From the NCBI GenBank assembly GCA_963709875.1, contig CAVPYB010000004.1, forward strand, positions 61,538-125,537: a stretch of DNA of 64,000 nt, read 5' to 3'. How positions within the stretch are numbered: position 1 is the first letter of the stretch; each line of letters starts with the position of its first letter. Under the pieces are notes generated by a model. That model searched no databases. It had not been told where the DNA came from and saw only the letters and a list, made by a program, of their open reading frames with translations. This document shows positions 43,400 to 53,069 of the stretch, piece by piece. Origin of the DNA: JAQBDA01 sp963709875 (lineage in GTDB: Bacteria; Chloroflexota; Anaerolineae; Anaerolineales; UBA4823). The position numbers were made by a program, and so were the translations under genes.

Positions 43400-44610
43400 T
43401 ACAAAGCCGCATTCTGGATGGTTTCTTCAATAAACGGCATGTGGATGACATTCACACCCAGGCTAGGAGGCGGCTCTGTCGCCGCCAGAGATATCAAAGT
43501 AATCTGGCGTTCATGCCGCTTCAGACGCAGCAGGGTTTCCATAAGACCAGAGGACACTACCGCGGTCAAGACCACCAGGGTAGCGCCAAATGGCACCTTG
43601 GGAACCTCACGTATGAGAAACCTGTCAAATGGAGCTACAACCACTGGCGTGACGCCTGCCAGCGCCTGCAGGAGATGTGATAACTGGTTGGGAGACCGCC
43701 CCGGGGGTATCCGAAAGGGTTGGTCAGAGTTCGCCAGGCAGCCGTTTGAGATCATGCCCACACGATACCCATCATCGACACCTCTCGTTACCAGAGTAGC
43801 TGCAACACTCAACAGTCGTTCCAGCAGCGCCGGGTAGACCCCCTCCCAATAGCGATGGTAAGTCGACACGTTCAGGCACAACACAAGTACTCGTGCTGAG
43901 GTGGGTTGGTAAACCTTAACCTGGAGCTGACCGGTGCGTGCTGTTGCCGGCCAGTGAACTTTACGAAAGCTATCCTCTGGGTGGTACTCTCTGACACCCA
44001 TCGGACGATTAGGGTCCTCGAAAAGCCTGCGCCGTGACCGCTGCTCACCATACGGATTTTCTGGCGGTAATTCCACCTTTTCCAGTGGGACCAGAGCCGG
44101 GAATACCGTGAGCTGTTCGACCGATCCGAGTTTTTTACTTGAGCTGAAGATCCCGAACAGATCCCCCAATTCCATCTGTGCCGGCCCGAGTGTATATACA
44201 CCCCGCTTACGGAACAGCAGCGGGTATGTCCGGCGTGCCCGCTCGAACCAGCGCAGGCTGAATACGTGAGTTAGATAGCCTAGATCGGTGACATGGCTTG
44301 GCGCGAGGATCGTCTCATCCTCAGGACCAACCATTTTCGGCCAGGGGTCCTGTACCCGCAGCCAGGATAGGGGTAATAATTTTCGATTCTCGAATTCTAT
44401 CTTTACCGGGTAGCATTCACCCGGAAAGGCACGCGTATATTTGAACTTTCGCTGGTAGATCACATTTTTGAGGGAACGTTTCTGCCACCACTGCGCAAGC
44501 CCTAATATCACCAGCAAACTGAGCGAGAGCGCAACCAGAAACGGTATCCGGAAGAACAACCCGATTACTGCTACACCGATCAGGATCGGATACCAGCGTT
44601 CGATTGACAT
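43399..44610 (-). CDS. DUF58-domain protein
   Basis: A 403-residue protein with two N-terminal helices (about 8-38: IGVAVIGLFFRIPFLVALSL) and the DUF58 core GVREYHPEDSFRKVHWPATA, which resembles a degenerate von Willebrand A domain with LVLCLNVST near it. It is the usual partner of MoxR ATPases. Starts one base after the MoxR stop (TAGAATG), so the two are translationally coupled. Confidence 0.87.
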   Translation of the reverse strand: MSIERWYPILIGVAVIGLFFRIPFLVALSLSLLVILGLAQWWQKRSLKNVIYQRKFKYTRAFPGECYPVKIEFENRKLLPLSWLRVQDPWPKMVGPEDETILAPSHVTDLGYLTHVFSLRWFERARRTYPLLFRKRGVYTLGPAQMELGDLFGIFSSSKKLGSVEQLTVFPALVPLEKVELPPENPYGEQRSRRRLFEDPNRPMGVREYHPEDSFRKVHWPATARTGQLQVKVYQPTSARVLVLCLNVSTYHRYWEGVYPALLERLLSVAATLVTRGVDDGYRVGMISNGCLANSDQPFRIPPGRSPNQLSHLLQALAGVTPVVVAPFDRFLIREVPKVPFGATLVVLTAVVSSGLMETLLRLKRHERQITLISLAATEPPPSLGVNVIHMPFIEETIQNAAL

Positions 44611-44611
44611 T

Positions 44612-45547
44612 CTAGCCCTCTACTGGGACCGGGACAGCATCCACCACATCTGCAACCAGCTCTTCCATTTTCCGCCCCCGCAGTTGGGCTTGGGGCGAGA
44701 TCATCAACCGGTGGGTCATCACGTGTGGAGCCAGCGCTTTGACATCATCTGGCAGTACAAAATCACGTCCGTGGATCGCCGCCCACGCCTGAGACGCCTG
44801 GTAGAGCGAGAGGGTTGCCCTCGGGCTGGCGCCGAGCTCTATTTCCGGATGGTCGCGAGTTGCCCTGGCAACACGAACAATATATTCACGGACAGGCTCT
44901 ACGACGCGCACATTCCTGCGCTCTACTTGCAACTCGATAATCTCCTGCGGTGTAATCACTGCCCCCAGGTCAGGCAATGGGTCCGTCTGGCGAAACCGCT
45001 CGAGGATGTTGTTCTCCTCGGCTTCATCCGGATATCCTATCGAGATGCGCATCATAAAACGGTCGATCTGTGCTTCGGGGAGCGGGAAGGTTCCTTCCAG
45101 CTCAACCGGGTTCTGCGTTGCCATCACCAGGAACGGTCTTGGCAGGTGATAGGTAACCCCATCGATCGTCACCTGGCGCTCTTGCATGGCTTCCAATAAT
45201 GCCGATTGTGTGCGAGGAGTCGCCCGGTTGATCTCATCCGCAAGGACCACCTGGCTCATGATCGGCCCGGGTTTGAATGTAAACTCCTGATCTCGCTGGT
45301 TGAACCAGTTCAAACCCGTAACATCGGACGGCAGCAGGTCCGGGGTGAACTGAATCCGGCGGTACGAACAGCCCAGTGATGCAGCCAGCGCCCTGGCCAG
45401 GGTGGTCTTGCCAATACCTGGGACATCTTCCAGTAGGATATGGCCTTCGCATAGGACGACTGCCAATGTCAGGTGAATGACATCATCTTTGCCTACGATT
45501 ACTTGCTGGATATTCTGTCTCAACCGGTCTGCGTAATCAGAGATCAT
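44612..45547 (-). CDS. MoxR-family AAA+ ATPase
   Basis: A 311-residue ATPase. Walker A LLEDVPGIGKTTLARALAAS, Walker B VVLADEINRATPRTQSALLE, sensor 1 LVMATQNPVELEGTFPLPEA and the RFMMRISIGYP arginine finger region are standard for MoxR. I choose ATG 45547 because GAGG lies seven bases before it; longer starts up to 45604 are open. First gene of the three-gene operon; divergent from dinG. MoxR proteins act as chaperones that insert cofactors or activate VWA-containing partners. Confidence 0.92.
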   Translation of the reverse strand: MISDYADRLRQNIQQVIVGKDDVIHLTLAVVLCEGHILLEDVPGIGKTTLARALAASLGCSYRRIQFTPDLLPSDVTGLNWFNQRDQEFTFKPGPIMSQVVLADEINRATPRTQSALLEAMQERQVTIDGVTYHLPRPFLVMATQNPVELEGTFPLPEAQIDRFMMRISIGYPDEAEENNILERFRQTDPLPDLGAVITPQEIIELQVERRNVRVVEPVREYIVRVARATRDHPEIELGASPRATLSLYQASQAWAAIHGRDFVLPDDVKALAPHVMTHRLMISPQAQLRGRKMEELVADVVDAVPVPVEG

Positions 45548-45665
45548 ACCAATCCTCGTCATTGACCCATCACACGGATTTCTAAATCCTGTGTTCGCAC
45601 ACAATACTCAAGCCTGGTGATCGGCTGAGATTATTGGATGCATATTTCAAATCCCTTTCAGCCGA

Positions 45666-45735
45666 TTACCTAGTTTACCAAATCATTTACCCGCTGATAA
45701 TATGTTTACCCTTGCCCGAGCGATAAAGTTCACCC
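45666..45735. promoter_or_regulatory. Cluster of TTTACC-like motifs between moxR and dinG
   Basis: TTACC or TTTACC(C) occurs at 45666, 45674, 45686 and 45705, with TTCACCC at 45729, all in one direction inside the 259-base divergent intergenic region. No protein-coding frame is supported there. Confidence 0.3.
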
Positions 45736-45793
45736 GTTAATAGGCACGCTTACGATGATGCTCCGGAAACATTATCCAGTGATATCCCGATGG

Positions 45794-45799
45794 TATAAT
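45794..45799 (+). promoter_or_regulatory. Extended -10 box giving a leaderless dinG transcript
   Basis: TGGTATAAT ends seven bases before the dinG ATG at 45807. No Shine-Dalgarno and no -35 element are visible. Confidence 0.55.
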
Positions 45800-45806
45800 C
45801 CCGGTC

Positions 45807-48611
45807 ATGACCTCCCTGGTTGCCCTGGACATAGAGACAACAGGCCTGGATGCTCGCAAAGATGCCATTATCGAGATCGGTGCCGTCCGCTTCAATGAAT
45901 CCCGGGTAGACGGCGAGTGGCATACGCTCATCAATCCGGGACGGCGGATCCCCCCATTCATCACCCAACTTACCGGTATAAACGACCAGATGGTACTGCG
46001 AGCCCCGGCGATCAGAGATGTCCTCGACGATCTGATCCATTTTGTTGGCAATGACCCGATCTTGGGGCAGAACATCGCTTTCGATCTTTCCTTCATCCGC
46101 AAGCAACAGAAGGCGCTGTTCTCAGTCAATGATGTTGTTGATACATACGAGATCGCATCGATCCTCCTCCCTGGAGCCGGACGCTACAGCCTGGGCGCGC
46201 TGGCGCAGGCGCTGGCAGTCCCATTCCCTGCAACCCACCGGGCGCTGGACGATGCGCATGCCACACGCGGCGTGTACCTGAAGCTTCTCGAAGAAGCGCT
46301 GCACCTTCCATTGAGCATCCTGGCAGAGCTCATCCGTCTGAGCGATCCGATTGAATGGTCCGGCTACTGGTTCTTCCGCCAGGTATTGCGCGCCCGCAGC
46401 AAGGAGATCGTCTCAGCCGACCAGGTGCGCCATGCTTATGCCGGACCGATCTTCGAAGATCGTTATCTCCAGCCGTCAGCACCTCTTCAGCCGCTGACCC
46501 AGCCGGTCTCCCTGGATATCAGTGAAGTCACCGCAACCCTCGAACCGGGTGGTGCCGTTTCGAGAGCATTTCCACAATACGAATACCGCTCTCAGCAAGT
46601 AGCTATGCTAGAAGCAGTCGCCTTGGCAGTCTCCGATGGACGGCACCTGCTGGTAGAGGCAGGCACCGGGACAGGAAAGAGTATTGCCTACCTGATACCG
46701 GCGGCACTATGGGCGTTGGAAAACAACACCCGGGTAGTCATTTCAACCAACACCATCAACCTGCAAGACCAACTGATCAACAAAGATATCCCTGACCTTC
46801 GTTCTGCTTTGGGATTGGACCTGCGCGCCACAGTGCTTAAAGGTCGTTCGAACTACCTTTGCCCGAGGCGCTTTGAAAACCTGCGCAGGCGAGGACCGGA
46901 GACTGCTGAGGAGATGCGTGTTCTGGGGAAAATCCTGGTCTGGCTGCAGAGCACAGTCACCGGCGATAGGGCTGAGATCAACCTCAATGGTCCGGTAGAG
47001 AGAGAAGCCTGGAATCGCATCTCTGCCGAGGATGAGGGCTGTACCACGGAGACCTGCATCAAACGTACCGGCGGCATCTGTCCATATTACAAGTCACGCC
47101 AAGCAGCACAAAGCGCCCACATCTTGATCGTCAACCATGCCCTTCTGCTGTCAGACGTTGCCACAGGCAGCCGGGTGCTGCCTGAATATGATACTTTGAT
47201 CGTGGATGAAGCCCACCATCTTGAAGATGCCACCACCAACGCCTTGAGCTTCCGCCTGACCCAGGCCGCTATCGATAGAATGCTGAGGGAGCTTGGGGGG
47301 CCCAAATCCGGCGCTCTCGGCTGGCTGCTGGCAGCTGCTGAAGATATCCTCTCGCCTGGAGATTTCGCCAGCCTGAATCACCTGGTCGATCAGGCGACCG
47401 ACTATGCATTTCAGTTCGAGAGTCTGGCAAAAGAGTTCTTCATCGCGATCGAGAAATTTATATTCGAACAGCGCGAAGGTCGACCCCTTGGCATGTACTC
47501 TCACCAGGAACGGATACTGCCAGCCACGCGCGCCCAGCCCGCCTGGGAGGAAGTGGAGCTTGCCTGGGAAGATACCCAGCGAACTATGAAGTCACTCATC
47601 GACACGCTGACAAAACTGCTGCAGGCCTGCGCCGAGATCATCGAGAGCTTCCACGAAGAGGATGAGGAGGTATACAGCCGGTTGAGCAACTTGTACCGGC
47701 GTCTTTCGGAGGTAAATGACAACCTGAATGCCATGGTCTTTAAGCCCGACCCGGAACGCATTTACTGGGTGGAAATCAATATCAACAACCGCCGCCTGGC
47801 AGTAAATGCCGCCCCGCTGCATATCGGTTCTCTAATGCAGCAGCATCTGTGGAATCAAAAAGGTGCCATGGTCTTGACATCCGCGACATTGACTGCCGCC
47901 GGGGAGTTCGATTATCTGCGCAGCAGACTGTATGCTGAAGATGCGTATGAATTAGCCCTAGGCTCGCCATTCGATTATGAGAGCGCGGTGCTGCTCTATA
48001 TTGCTAATGATATCCCAGAACCAAGCGATCGACACGGGCATCAGAGAGGGGTCGAAGCCAGCCTGATCCGGTTGTGCAAGGCAACCGGAGGCCGCACTCT
48101 GGTCCTGTTTACCTCATATGACCAGCTCCAGCGCACATCAAAGGCAATAACGCCGGTTCTGGCAAAGGACGACATTATCGTTTATGAACAGGGGGACGGC
48201 GCCTCCCCGCACAGCCTGTTGGATACCTTCCGCAGTACAGAGCAAGCCGTCCTGCTGGGGACGCGCGCATTCTGGGAAGGCGTAGATGTGCCTGGAGAGG
48301 CGCTTTCCGTGTTGGTAATCGTTAAGCTGCCTTTTGATGTCCCCTCAGACCCTATCGTAGCCGCTCGTTCGGAGACATTCGAAGACCCGTTCTATCAGTA
48401 TTCACTCCCAGAAGCGATCCTGCGCTTCCGCCAGGGATTTGGGCGTTTGATCCGCACCCAATATGACCGCGGTGTGGTGGTAGTCCTTGACAGGCGAATC
48501 ATCACCAAGCGCTACGGGCATTTATTCCTGGATTCAATTCCGACCTGCACCACTAAAGTCGGACCTTCAGCTCAACTGCCGGAGTTGGCAGCCAGATGGC
48601 TGAACCTGTAA
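45807..48611 (+). CDS. dinG: DinG-family helicase with N-terminal DnaQ-like 3'-5' exonuclease
   Basis: A 934-residue protein. Residues 1-165 are an exonuclease: VALDIETTGLDARKDAIIEI, GQNIAFDLSFIRK and HRALDDAHATRGVYLKLLEE. The helicase follows: LLVEAGTGTGKSIAYLIPAA (motif I), GCTTETCIKRTGGICPYY with three of the Fe-S type cysteines plus a nearby fourth candidate, TLIVDEAHHLEDATTNAL (DEAH), and late FRQGFGRLIRTQYDRGVVVV (motif VI). This exonuclease-helicase layout is known from Firmicutes DinG, where the nuclease can be active and the helicase lost. Acts in DNA repair. Confidence 0.9.
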   Translation: MTSLVALDIETTGLDARKDAIIEIGAVRFNESRVDGEWHTLINPGRRIPPFITQLTGINDQMVLRAPAIRDVLDDLIHFVGNDPILGQNIAFDLSFIRKQQKALFSVNDVVDTYEIASILLPGAGRYSLGALAQALAVPFPATHRALDDAHATRGVYLKLLEEALHLPLSILAELIRLSDPIEWSGYWFFRQVLRARSKEIVSADQVRHAYAGPIFEDRYLQPSAPLQPLTQPVSLDISEVTATLEPGGAVSRAFPQYEYRSQQVAMLEAVALAVSDGRHLLVEAGTGTGKSIAYLIPAALWALENNTRVVISTNTINLQDQLINKDIPDLRSALGLDLRATVLKGRSNYLCPRRFENLRRRGPETAEEMRVLGKILVWLQSTVTGDRAEINLNGPVEREAWNRISAEDEGCTTETCIKRTGGICPYYKSRQAAQSAHILIVNHALLLSDVATGSRVLPEYDTLIVDEAHHLEDATTNALSFRLTQAAIDRMLRELGGPKSGALGWLLAAAEDILSPGDFASLNHLVDQATDYAFQFESLAKEFFIAIEKFIFEQREGRPLGMYSHQERILPATRAQPAWEEVELAWEDTQRTMKSLIDTLTKLLQACAEIIESFHEEDEEVYSRLSNLYRRLSEVNDNLNAMVFKPDPERIYWVEININNRRLAVNAAPLHIGSLMQQHLWNQKGAMVLTSATLTAAGEFDYLRSRLYAEDAYELALGSPFDYESAVLLYIANDIPEPSDRHGHQRGVEASLIRLCKATGGRTLVLFTSYDQLQRTSKAITPVLAKDDIIVYEQGDGASPHSLLDTFRSTEQAVLLGTRAFWEGVDVPGEALSVLVIVKLPFDVPSDPIVAARSETFEDPFYQYSLPEAILRFRQGFGRLIRTQYDRGVVVVLDRRIITKRYGHLFLDSIPTCTTKVGPSAQLPELAARWLNL

Positions 48612-48627
48612 TCCACCTATGGATTAC
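48608..48627. terminator. Short hairpin between convergent dinG and toastrack genes
   Basis: GTAATCCA and TGGATTAC form a perfect eight-pair stem with a CCTA loop; the left arm contains the dinG stop codon. No T-run on either side, so termination is only possible. Confidence 0.35.
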
Positions 48628-48633
48628 CTACGA

Positions 48634-49725
48634 CTATTCCTGGCTGATGACGACATTCCCCATCGCCAGATCGACCGACAGATCGACCCGGTTATCAGAA
48701 GAATCATAATCGGTTGATTCGTAAACATTCCCAGAGTCCAGGAACCCTTCCGGTAAATCCACATCCACCAGGGCAGTATCCGTATCGACTCGCACGCCAA
48801 CCCCGCGGGGCACAACAATCACGATCTGTCCGATAGCGCCGCTAACATGGGCCGTATAACGACCCCGCTCGGGGAGCAGAACCTCGGTCCGGCCAACAGC
48901 AGTATTGACGGTCAGCGTCTCCAACTGTAGATGCCTTATATCTACATCCATCGCTCCTGCGCCAATACCTAAGGTCAGCTCAAGGGGGATTGCCTCCGTC
49001 AGCGTGAAGATCCACTCCTGGCCTTGCGTGGTGTTGAACGGCACAAACCCCTGGACGCTGGTATCTCTGAGGATATATGTCCCATCCCCTGAGCTGACAG
49101 AATAACTGGTCTGCACTTGATCATTCGTATCACTCGAAATACTGCCCGTCAGGAGAGTCTGCGGTTGGGAGGCTGTCCGTACCTGCATCTCCCCTGCCCC
49201 ACCTTCGAGGATAACCTGGGCCTGGGTTGCCCCGTTCAGGCTCTGTTCGAAATTATTCCCGTTTAGCGCAGTGCCGCTGGCAAATGATGTTCCGAACAGC
49301 CAGAGTGAACCGAGCAGGATTGCCACAATGACGATCATCCCGGCGATCGAAGCCCAGATTGAACGGCGCGCAACCAGGATATCGAAGCCAATGGCAATGA
49401 TCAGGATCGGCCACAGGGTGAAGATCATCTGCCAGATGCTCACATTCAGGTATCCTAGATTAGCGAGCAGGAAAATCACACCCAATCCGAGGATGAATGT
49501 GGAGGCGACCAATCCTTCTCGTTTGAATATGCTGTCCAATCCAATCACGATCAGCAGCAGAGGCCAGAACTGCCAGATCAGGCTCCAAACATTCCCGCTG
49601 ATGTAACCCAGGTTGCTCAGGAGAAGGAACAAACCGATGATGATCAATAGTAGTGGGAAGAAAAGACCGATCTTTTTTCGTTTCGGTTTAGTATTGTTTG
49701 CGTCCATGTTGACCACGTCAGACAC
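48634..49725 (-). CDS. LiaF-like membrane protein with C-terminal toastrack beta domain
   Basis: A 363-residue protein. Residues 18-150 contain five hydrophobic segments in tandem LiaI/LiaF-TM repeats (IGLFFPLLLIIIGLFLLLSN and FWPLLLIVIGLDSIFKREGL, repeated as FTLWPILIIAIGFDILVARR). The second half has repeating beta strands typical of the DUF2154/toastrack fold (GGAGEMQVRTASQPQTLL, LGIGAGAMDVDIRHLQLETL, VVPRGVGVRVDTDTALVDVD). Such proteins sense envelope stress or organise membrane complexes. Starts at GTG 49725 overlapping the stop of the corrected upstream gene by eight bases. Confidence 0.8.
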   Translation of the reverse strand: MSDVVNMDANNTKPKRKKIGLFFPLLLIIIGLFLLLSNLGYISGNVWSLIWQFWPLLLIVIGLDSIFKREGLVASTFILGLGVIFLLANLGYLNVSIWQMIFTLWPILIIAIGFDILVARRSIWASIAGMIVIVAILLGSLWLFGTSFASGTALNGNNFEQSLNGATQAQVILEGGAGEMQVRTASQPQTLLTGSISSDTNDQVQTSYSVSSGDGTYILRDTSVQGFVPFNTTQGQEWIFTLTEAIPLELTLGIGAGAMDVDIRHLQLETLTVNTAVGRTEVLLPERGRYTAHVSGAIGQIVIVVPRGVGVRVDTDTALVDVDLPEGFLDSGNVYESTDYDSSDNRVDLSVDLAMGNVVISQE

Positions 49726-50384
49726 CCGTTTCTCGACCCAGCATCGTGCGGATGATCAAGAATTCCACCCACACCAATCAAGATGATCGGTACAGCATAC
49801 GCCATCAAGGAGCCGCTGAAAGCGCCGAAGGCGACGCCGATAATACCCAGGACACCTGCCGGTATCCAGGCCCACTGCATCTTCCCCTCCGGTGTTGGCA
49901 CTCTGGCCACGACAGCGAATGTCAGCGCCATCCCGATGAAGAACAGAGCCACGAATCCGGTATCGGGCAGGAAGTCATCGACAGCCAAAGCCACAGCCAA
50001 TGATAGCAGCACACCAGCAGGGATTATCGCCCACCAGAATTCGCGATTGAGCAGATAAACCACCAGGAAGCTCAATCCTATCCCCCCAAGGATGATCGTC
50101 CCACTGAGAAGGCTTCCCAGCTCAGGGGCGAAGGCATCCAGGGCGATAACAAGGGCAATACCCAAAAGCGTGATGCCAGGAATTAACCCCCACCAGTTCA
50201 TGCGATTGGATATAAATACAGATAGAAAGAACAAAGCTCCCAGACCGAATACCAATGCCCAGAATAGACTTCCGAATTGAAAGTCTAACAGGTTTTGGAG
50301 TAAAAATAAGATCCCGCCGACAATCAGCAGGCCCCCCCACAAAAATCTGGACTGAAGCATATTATTCACTGTATTCCTCCTCAC
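49718..50384 (-). CDS. Multispanning membrane protein, 3' end frameshifted
   Basis: About 221 residues when corrected, with six or seven helices starting FLWGGLLIVGGILFLLQNLL, a DUF5668/LiaI-type repeat as in its neighbours. The uncorrected frame continues to 49644 as DHPHDAGSRNGCLTWSTW and runs into the next gene; dropping one A at 49758-49759 gives VGGILIIRTMLGRETGV and a stop at 49718-49720. The corrected stop overlaps the next GTG start as GTGTCTGA, a typical coupled junction, which supports the correction. Length 667 is 3n+1. Function unknown; same operon as the toastrack protein. Confidence 0.72.
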
Positions 50385-50476
50385 TTCAGGTTGAATGTAT
50401 AATCCTCAAGAGTTTAATGGTGGCTATGCGCAGTGCCTTTTGACAGTACCTGGGCATCCACTTCTTCCGATCATGA

Positions 50477-52042
50477 CTACAAAATCGACTGGTTTGCACC
50501 TCTCATTTCTGCCTCGATCAAATCTTGTTTCAAATCCCACAGCTTCTGTGTCAGCGAGACATGGTAGATATGCGGATACATGATACGCCGGACTCCCGGG
50601 TCTAGCCGCTCAACATCAGCCATCCGCTGCTTCCGAATATCATCGATCCCAGGCTGGTCGTACACCAGCTTGCCTTCTTCCATGATATCGATATGCAGTG
50701 TCTCGACCTCGGAAATTTCTTCCCTGGGCAGAGTGCGATATTTGGTATGGTCCATCGGATGCCGGAGCATTATGGTGTCCATTTGGTGCGGGTCTTCGTC
50801 TTGCAGACTTAATAGATCGGCGGACGCGTTTCCACGTTGGTCATAGATACGCCAAACATGCTTATTACCAGGGTTTGGCGTTTTTGAGGGAGATTCAGAT
50901 ATCTTTAACGCGGGCACCCAAATCTGATCCTGGCAGACAGCCACCAGTTTATAGACACCGCCCAGGGCAGGTTCGCCCCAGGATGTGATCAGCCGGGTAC
51001 CAACCCCATAGACCAGCCGGTTGATAAGCTTTTCTGGATCAACCCCATATCTGGGCGCTTCTTCGGCGATCTGGGTAATAATCTGCCAGATGACCAGCTC
51101 ATCCAGGTTGTTGGACAAAACGATCGAGACATCTTCAAACCCAGCTTCATCCAGCATCCGGGCAGATTGAATGCTCAGATACGCCAGGTCACCCGAATCC
51201 AAACGAATGCCAACAGGTTTATGGCCTTTCCGCTTCAGCCTCTCGAACACCTTGATAGCATTGGGCACCCCGCTTTCCAAAGTGTCGATCGTATCAACCA
51301 GCAGCAGACAATCATCGGGGTACACGTCCGCAAAGGCTTGAAATGCTTCCAGTTCACCTTCTCCCAGCGCAATGAAAAGCTGCACCATACTGTGTGCATG
51401 TGTGCCTTTAGGAGGTATATCCAGGACAGCAGAAACGCCCACATTGGAGCTGTAATCGGCGCCCCCAATTAGAGCAGCCCTTGCTCCAACGATAGCGCCC
51501 CTCTCGTGCGCCCTGCGCAGCCCGAATTCCATCAGCAGCTGCCCGCGACCGATCTCACGGATGCGGGCTGCTTTCGTGGCAATCAGGGTTTGGTAGTTGA
51601 GCTGGTTCAGCAGCGGGGTTTCCAGGATCTGAGCCATCGCAACCGGTCCCTGGACAACAGTCAGCGGAGTGTGTGGGTGGACGACACGTCCTTCTGGAAT
51701 CGCGCGCATACTGATGCCGCTGAAGTCGCCATTCTTCCCCAACCAGCCTAGAAAATCATCCCCAAATAATGGTCCCTGATTGCTGCTTCTTAAACTGCGC
51801 AGGTATGCGATGTCCACCGGACGAAAATGGGCTTCAGCCATCCAGTCCAACAGACTTTCCAGACCGGCATTGATGCAGAAGCCCGCTTTATGCGAACCAT
51901 AATCCGGATAGCTGCGGAAGTAATGATCGAACTGCACGGGCTTCTCATGCAGCCCCAGGCGGTAATAAAGCTGCGCCATAGTCAGCTGGTACATATCGGT
52001 CATCAGAATACCTTCGGCGATACCTCGCTGATCTTTATTCAA
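50477..52042 (-). CDS. pncB: Nicotinate phosphoribosyltransferase
   Basis: Converts nicotinate and PRPP to nicotinate mononucleotide for NAD salvage. A 521-residue protein: GILMTDMYQLTMAQLYYRLG and VQFDHYFRSYPDYGSHKAGF at the N-terminus (FR and AGF are substrate-site elements), GTHAHSMVQLFIALGEGELE, VGIRLDSGDLAYLSIQSARM and VSIVLSNNLDE. Starts at TTG 52042 with AGGAG eight bases upstream. It lies 18 bases after a toastrack gene, an unusual operon partner. Confidence 0.93.
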   Translation of the reverse strand: MNKDQRGIAEGILMTDMYQLTMAQLYYRLGLHEKPVQFDHYFRSYPDYGSHKAGFCINAGLESLLDWMAEAHFRPVDIAYLRSLRSSNQGPLFGDDFLGWLGKNGDFSGISMRAIPEGRVVHPHTPLTVVQGPVAMAQILETPLLNQLNYQTLIATKAARIREIGRGQLLMEFGLRRAHERGAIVGARAALIGGADYSSNVGVSAVLDIPPKGTHAHSMVQLFIALGEGELEAFQAFADVYPDDCLLLVDTIDTLESGVPNAIKVFERLKRKGHKPVGIRLDSGDLAYLSIQSARMLDEAGFEDVSIVLSNNLDELVIWQIITQIAEEAPRYGVDPEKLINRLVYGVGTRLITSWGEPALGGVYKLVAVCQDQIWVPALKISESPSKTPNPGNKHVWRIYDQRGNASADLLSLQDEDPHQMDTIMLRHPMDHTKYRTLPREEISEVETLHIDIMEEGKLVYDQPGIDDIRKQRMADVERLDPGVRRIMYPHIYHVSLTQKLWDLKQDLIEAEMRGANQSIL

Positions 52043-52059
52043 GGTATATCTCTCCTGAC

Positions 52060-52839
52060 TTAGCGGATGGCAACCGAGCCAACCCCGATCTGAATGTCCA
52101 GATCGATTTTGTTCACGGCTTCATTGAAATCTGGCGACTGGTAGACACCACCTTGGCGGGGGAAACGATCCCTGTCAACAACCACGCTGGAGAGGCCAGA
52201 CTGCGAGCGGATACTTGCCGCAACACCTTCGGGAATGCGCATCTCCACAGAAGCAGCACCGGATTCAATACGAGCGCGAGTGAAACCAGCGTTGGCAGGG
52301 AATGTGATCGCCGTTGCGTTGGCTCCGGACTTCAGATACAGCTCGTCCAATTGTATATCGGTCAGGTCCAGCCGAGAATCACTGGCTCCAGTCTCCACTT
52401 CCAGCACCAATCGTATGGCGTTCGTGAGAGATATATCCCAATCCAGTGTCGAGCCGGGCAGCCATGCAAGGCTGTCCGGATTCAGCCGGATATCCAATTG
52501 GTCGCCTTTCTGTGATTGATGCAGCTCGATGCCTCCTGAAAATTCTCCCGAGAGCAGCATGCCCTCCGGCGCGCTGGAGTTAACCACCAGCTTCCCCGCC
52601 CCATGCTGCAGCTTCACCCTCGCACGCAGTGAGCTGTCCAGTGGCACACTGATCTGCTCGCTCTCCTGCCTGCGCCGGAAGGACGATCCCCAAATGATCC
52701 ACGCACCGATCGCGATCAACACCAGAGGCCAGATGATGCCCCAAATGTTTATACCCCCCAGCAAACCCAGATTATCCAGCAACAGCACGCCGCCGATAAT
52801 TACCAGTAGAGACCCCCAGAACAAAGTACCCCGGCCCAT
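52060..52839 (-). CDS. LiaF-like toastrack membrane protein
   Basis: A 259-residue protein with two N-terminal helices (LFWGSLLVIIGGVLLLDNLG and GIIWPLVLIAIGAWIIWGSS, a LiaI-type repeat), a basic linker, and a toastrack beta region (LQHGAGKLVVNSSAPEGMLL, LEVETGASDSRLDLTDIQL, LKSGANATAITFPANAGFTR). Paralogue in architecture of 48634-49725. AAGGAG eight bases before the ATG. Upstream is the intergenic region with the second 39-bp repeat. Downstream pncB is probably co-transcribed. Confidence 0.82.
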   Translation of the reverse strand: MGRGTLFWGSLLVIIGGVLLLDNLGLLGGINIWGIIWPLVLIAIGAWIIWGSSFRRRQESEQISVPLDSSLRARVKLQHGAGKLVVNSSAPEGMLLSGEFSGGIELHQSQKGDQLDIRLNPDSLAWLPGSTLDWDISLTNAIRLVLEVETGASDSRLDLTDIQLDELYLKSGANATAITFPANAGFTRARIESGAASVEMRIPEGVAASIRSQSGLSSVVVDRDRFPRQGGVYQSPDFNEAVNKIDLDIQIGVGSVAIR

Positions 52840-52996
52840 ATTGCTCTCCTTTTAATAAATATACGATGCTTTTTCAATATAGTTGTAATTCAATTCTTAC
52901 GTATGAAATATATTCAATTTTACCTCAACCTGGAAACCAGGTGACTCTGATGTAAAATGGGTCATTGGGAGTTGCCGTGACAGGTGGCAGATGTGG

Positions 52997-53035
52997 CCAC
53001 ATAACCCCTGCACCACGGTGATTCCCAGAGAGCCA
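52997..53035 (-). repeat. 39-bp dispersed repeat, copy 2
   Basis: Exact reverse complement of 9020-9058. It lies 34 bases before the ATG of the ParB-like/USP gene at 53070. Just outside it the palindrome ATGTGGCCACAT (52991-53002) overlaps one end, which copy 1 does not have. Confidence 0.9.
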
Positions 53036-53069
53036 GTAAAATTATGCCTCCAAGAAGTGGATAATACGC

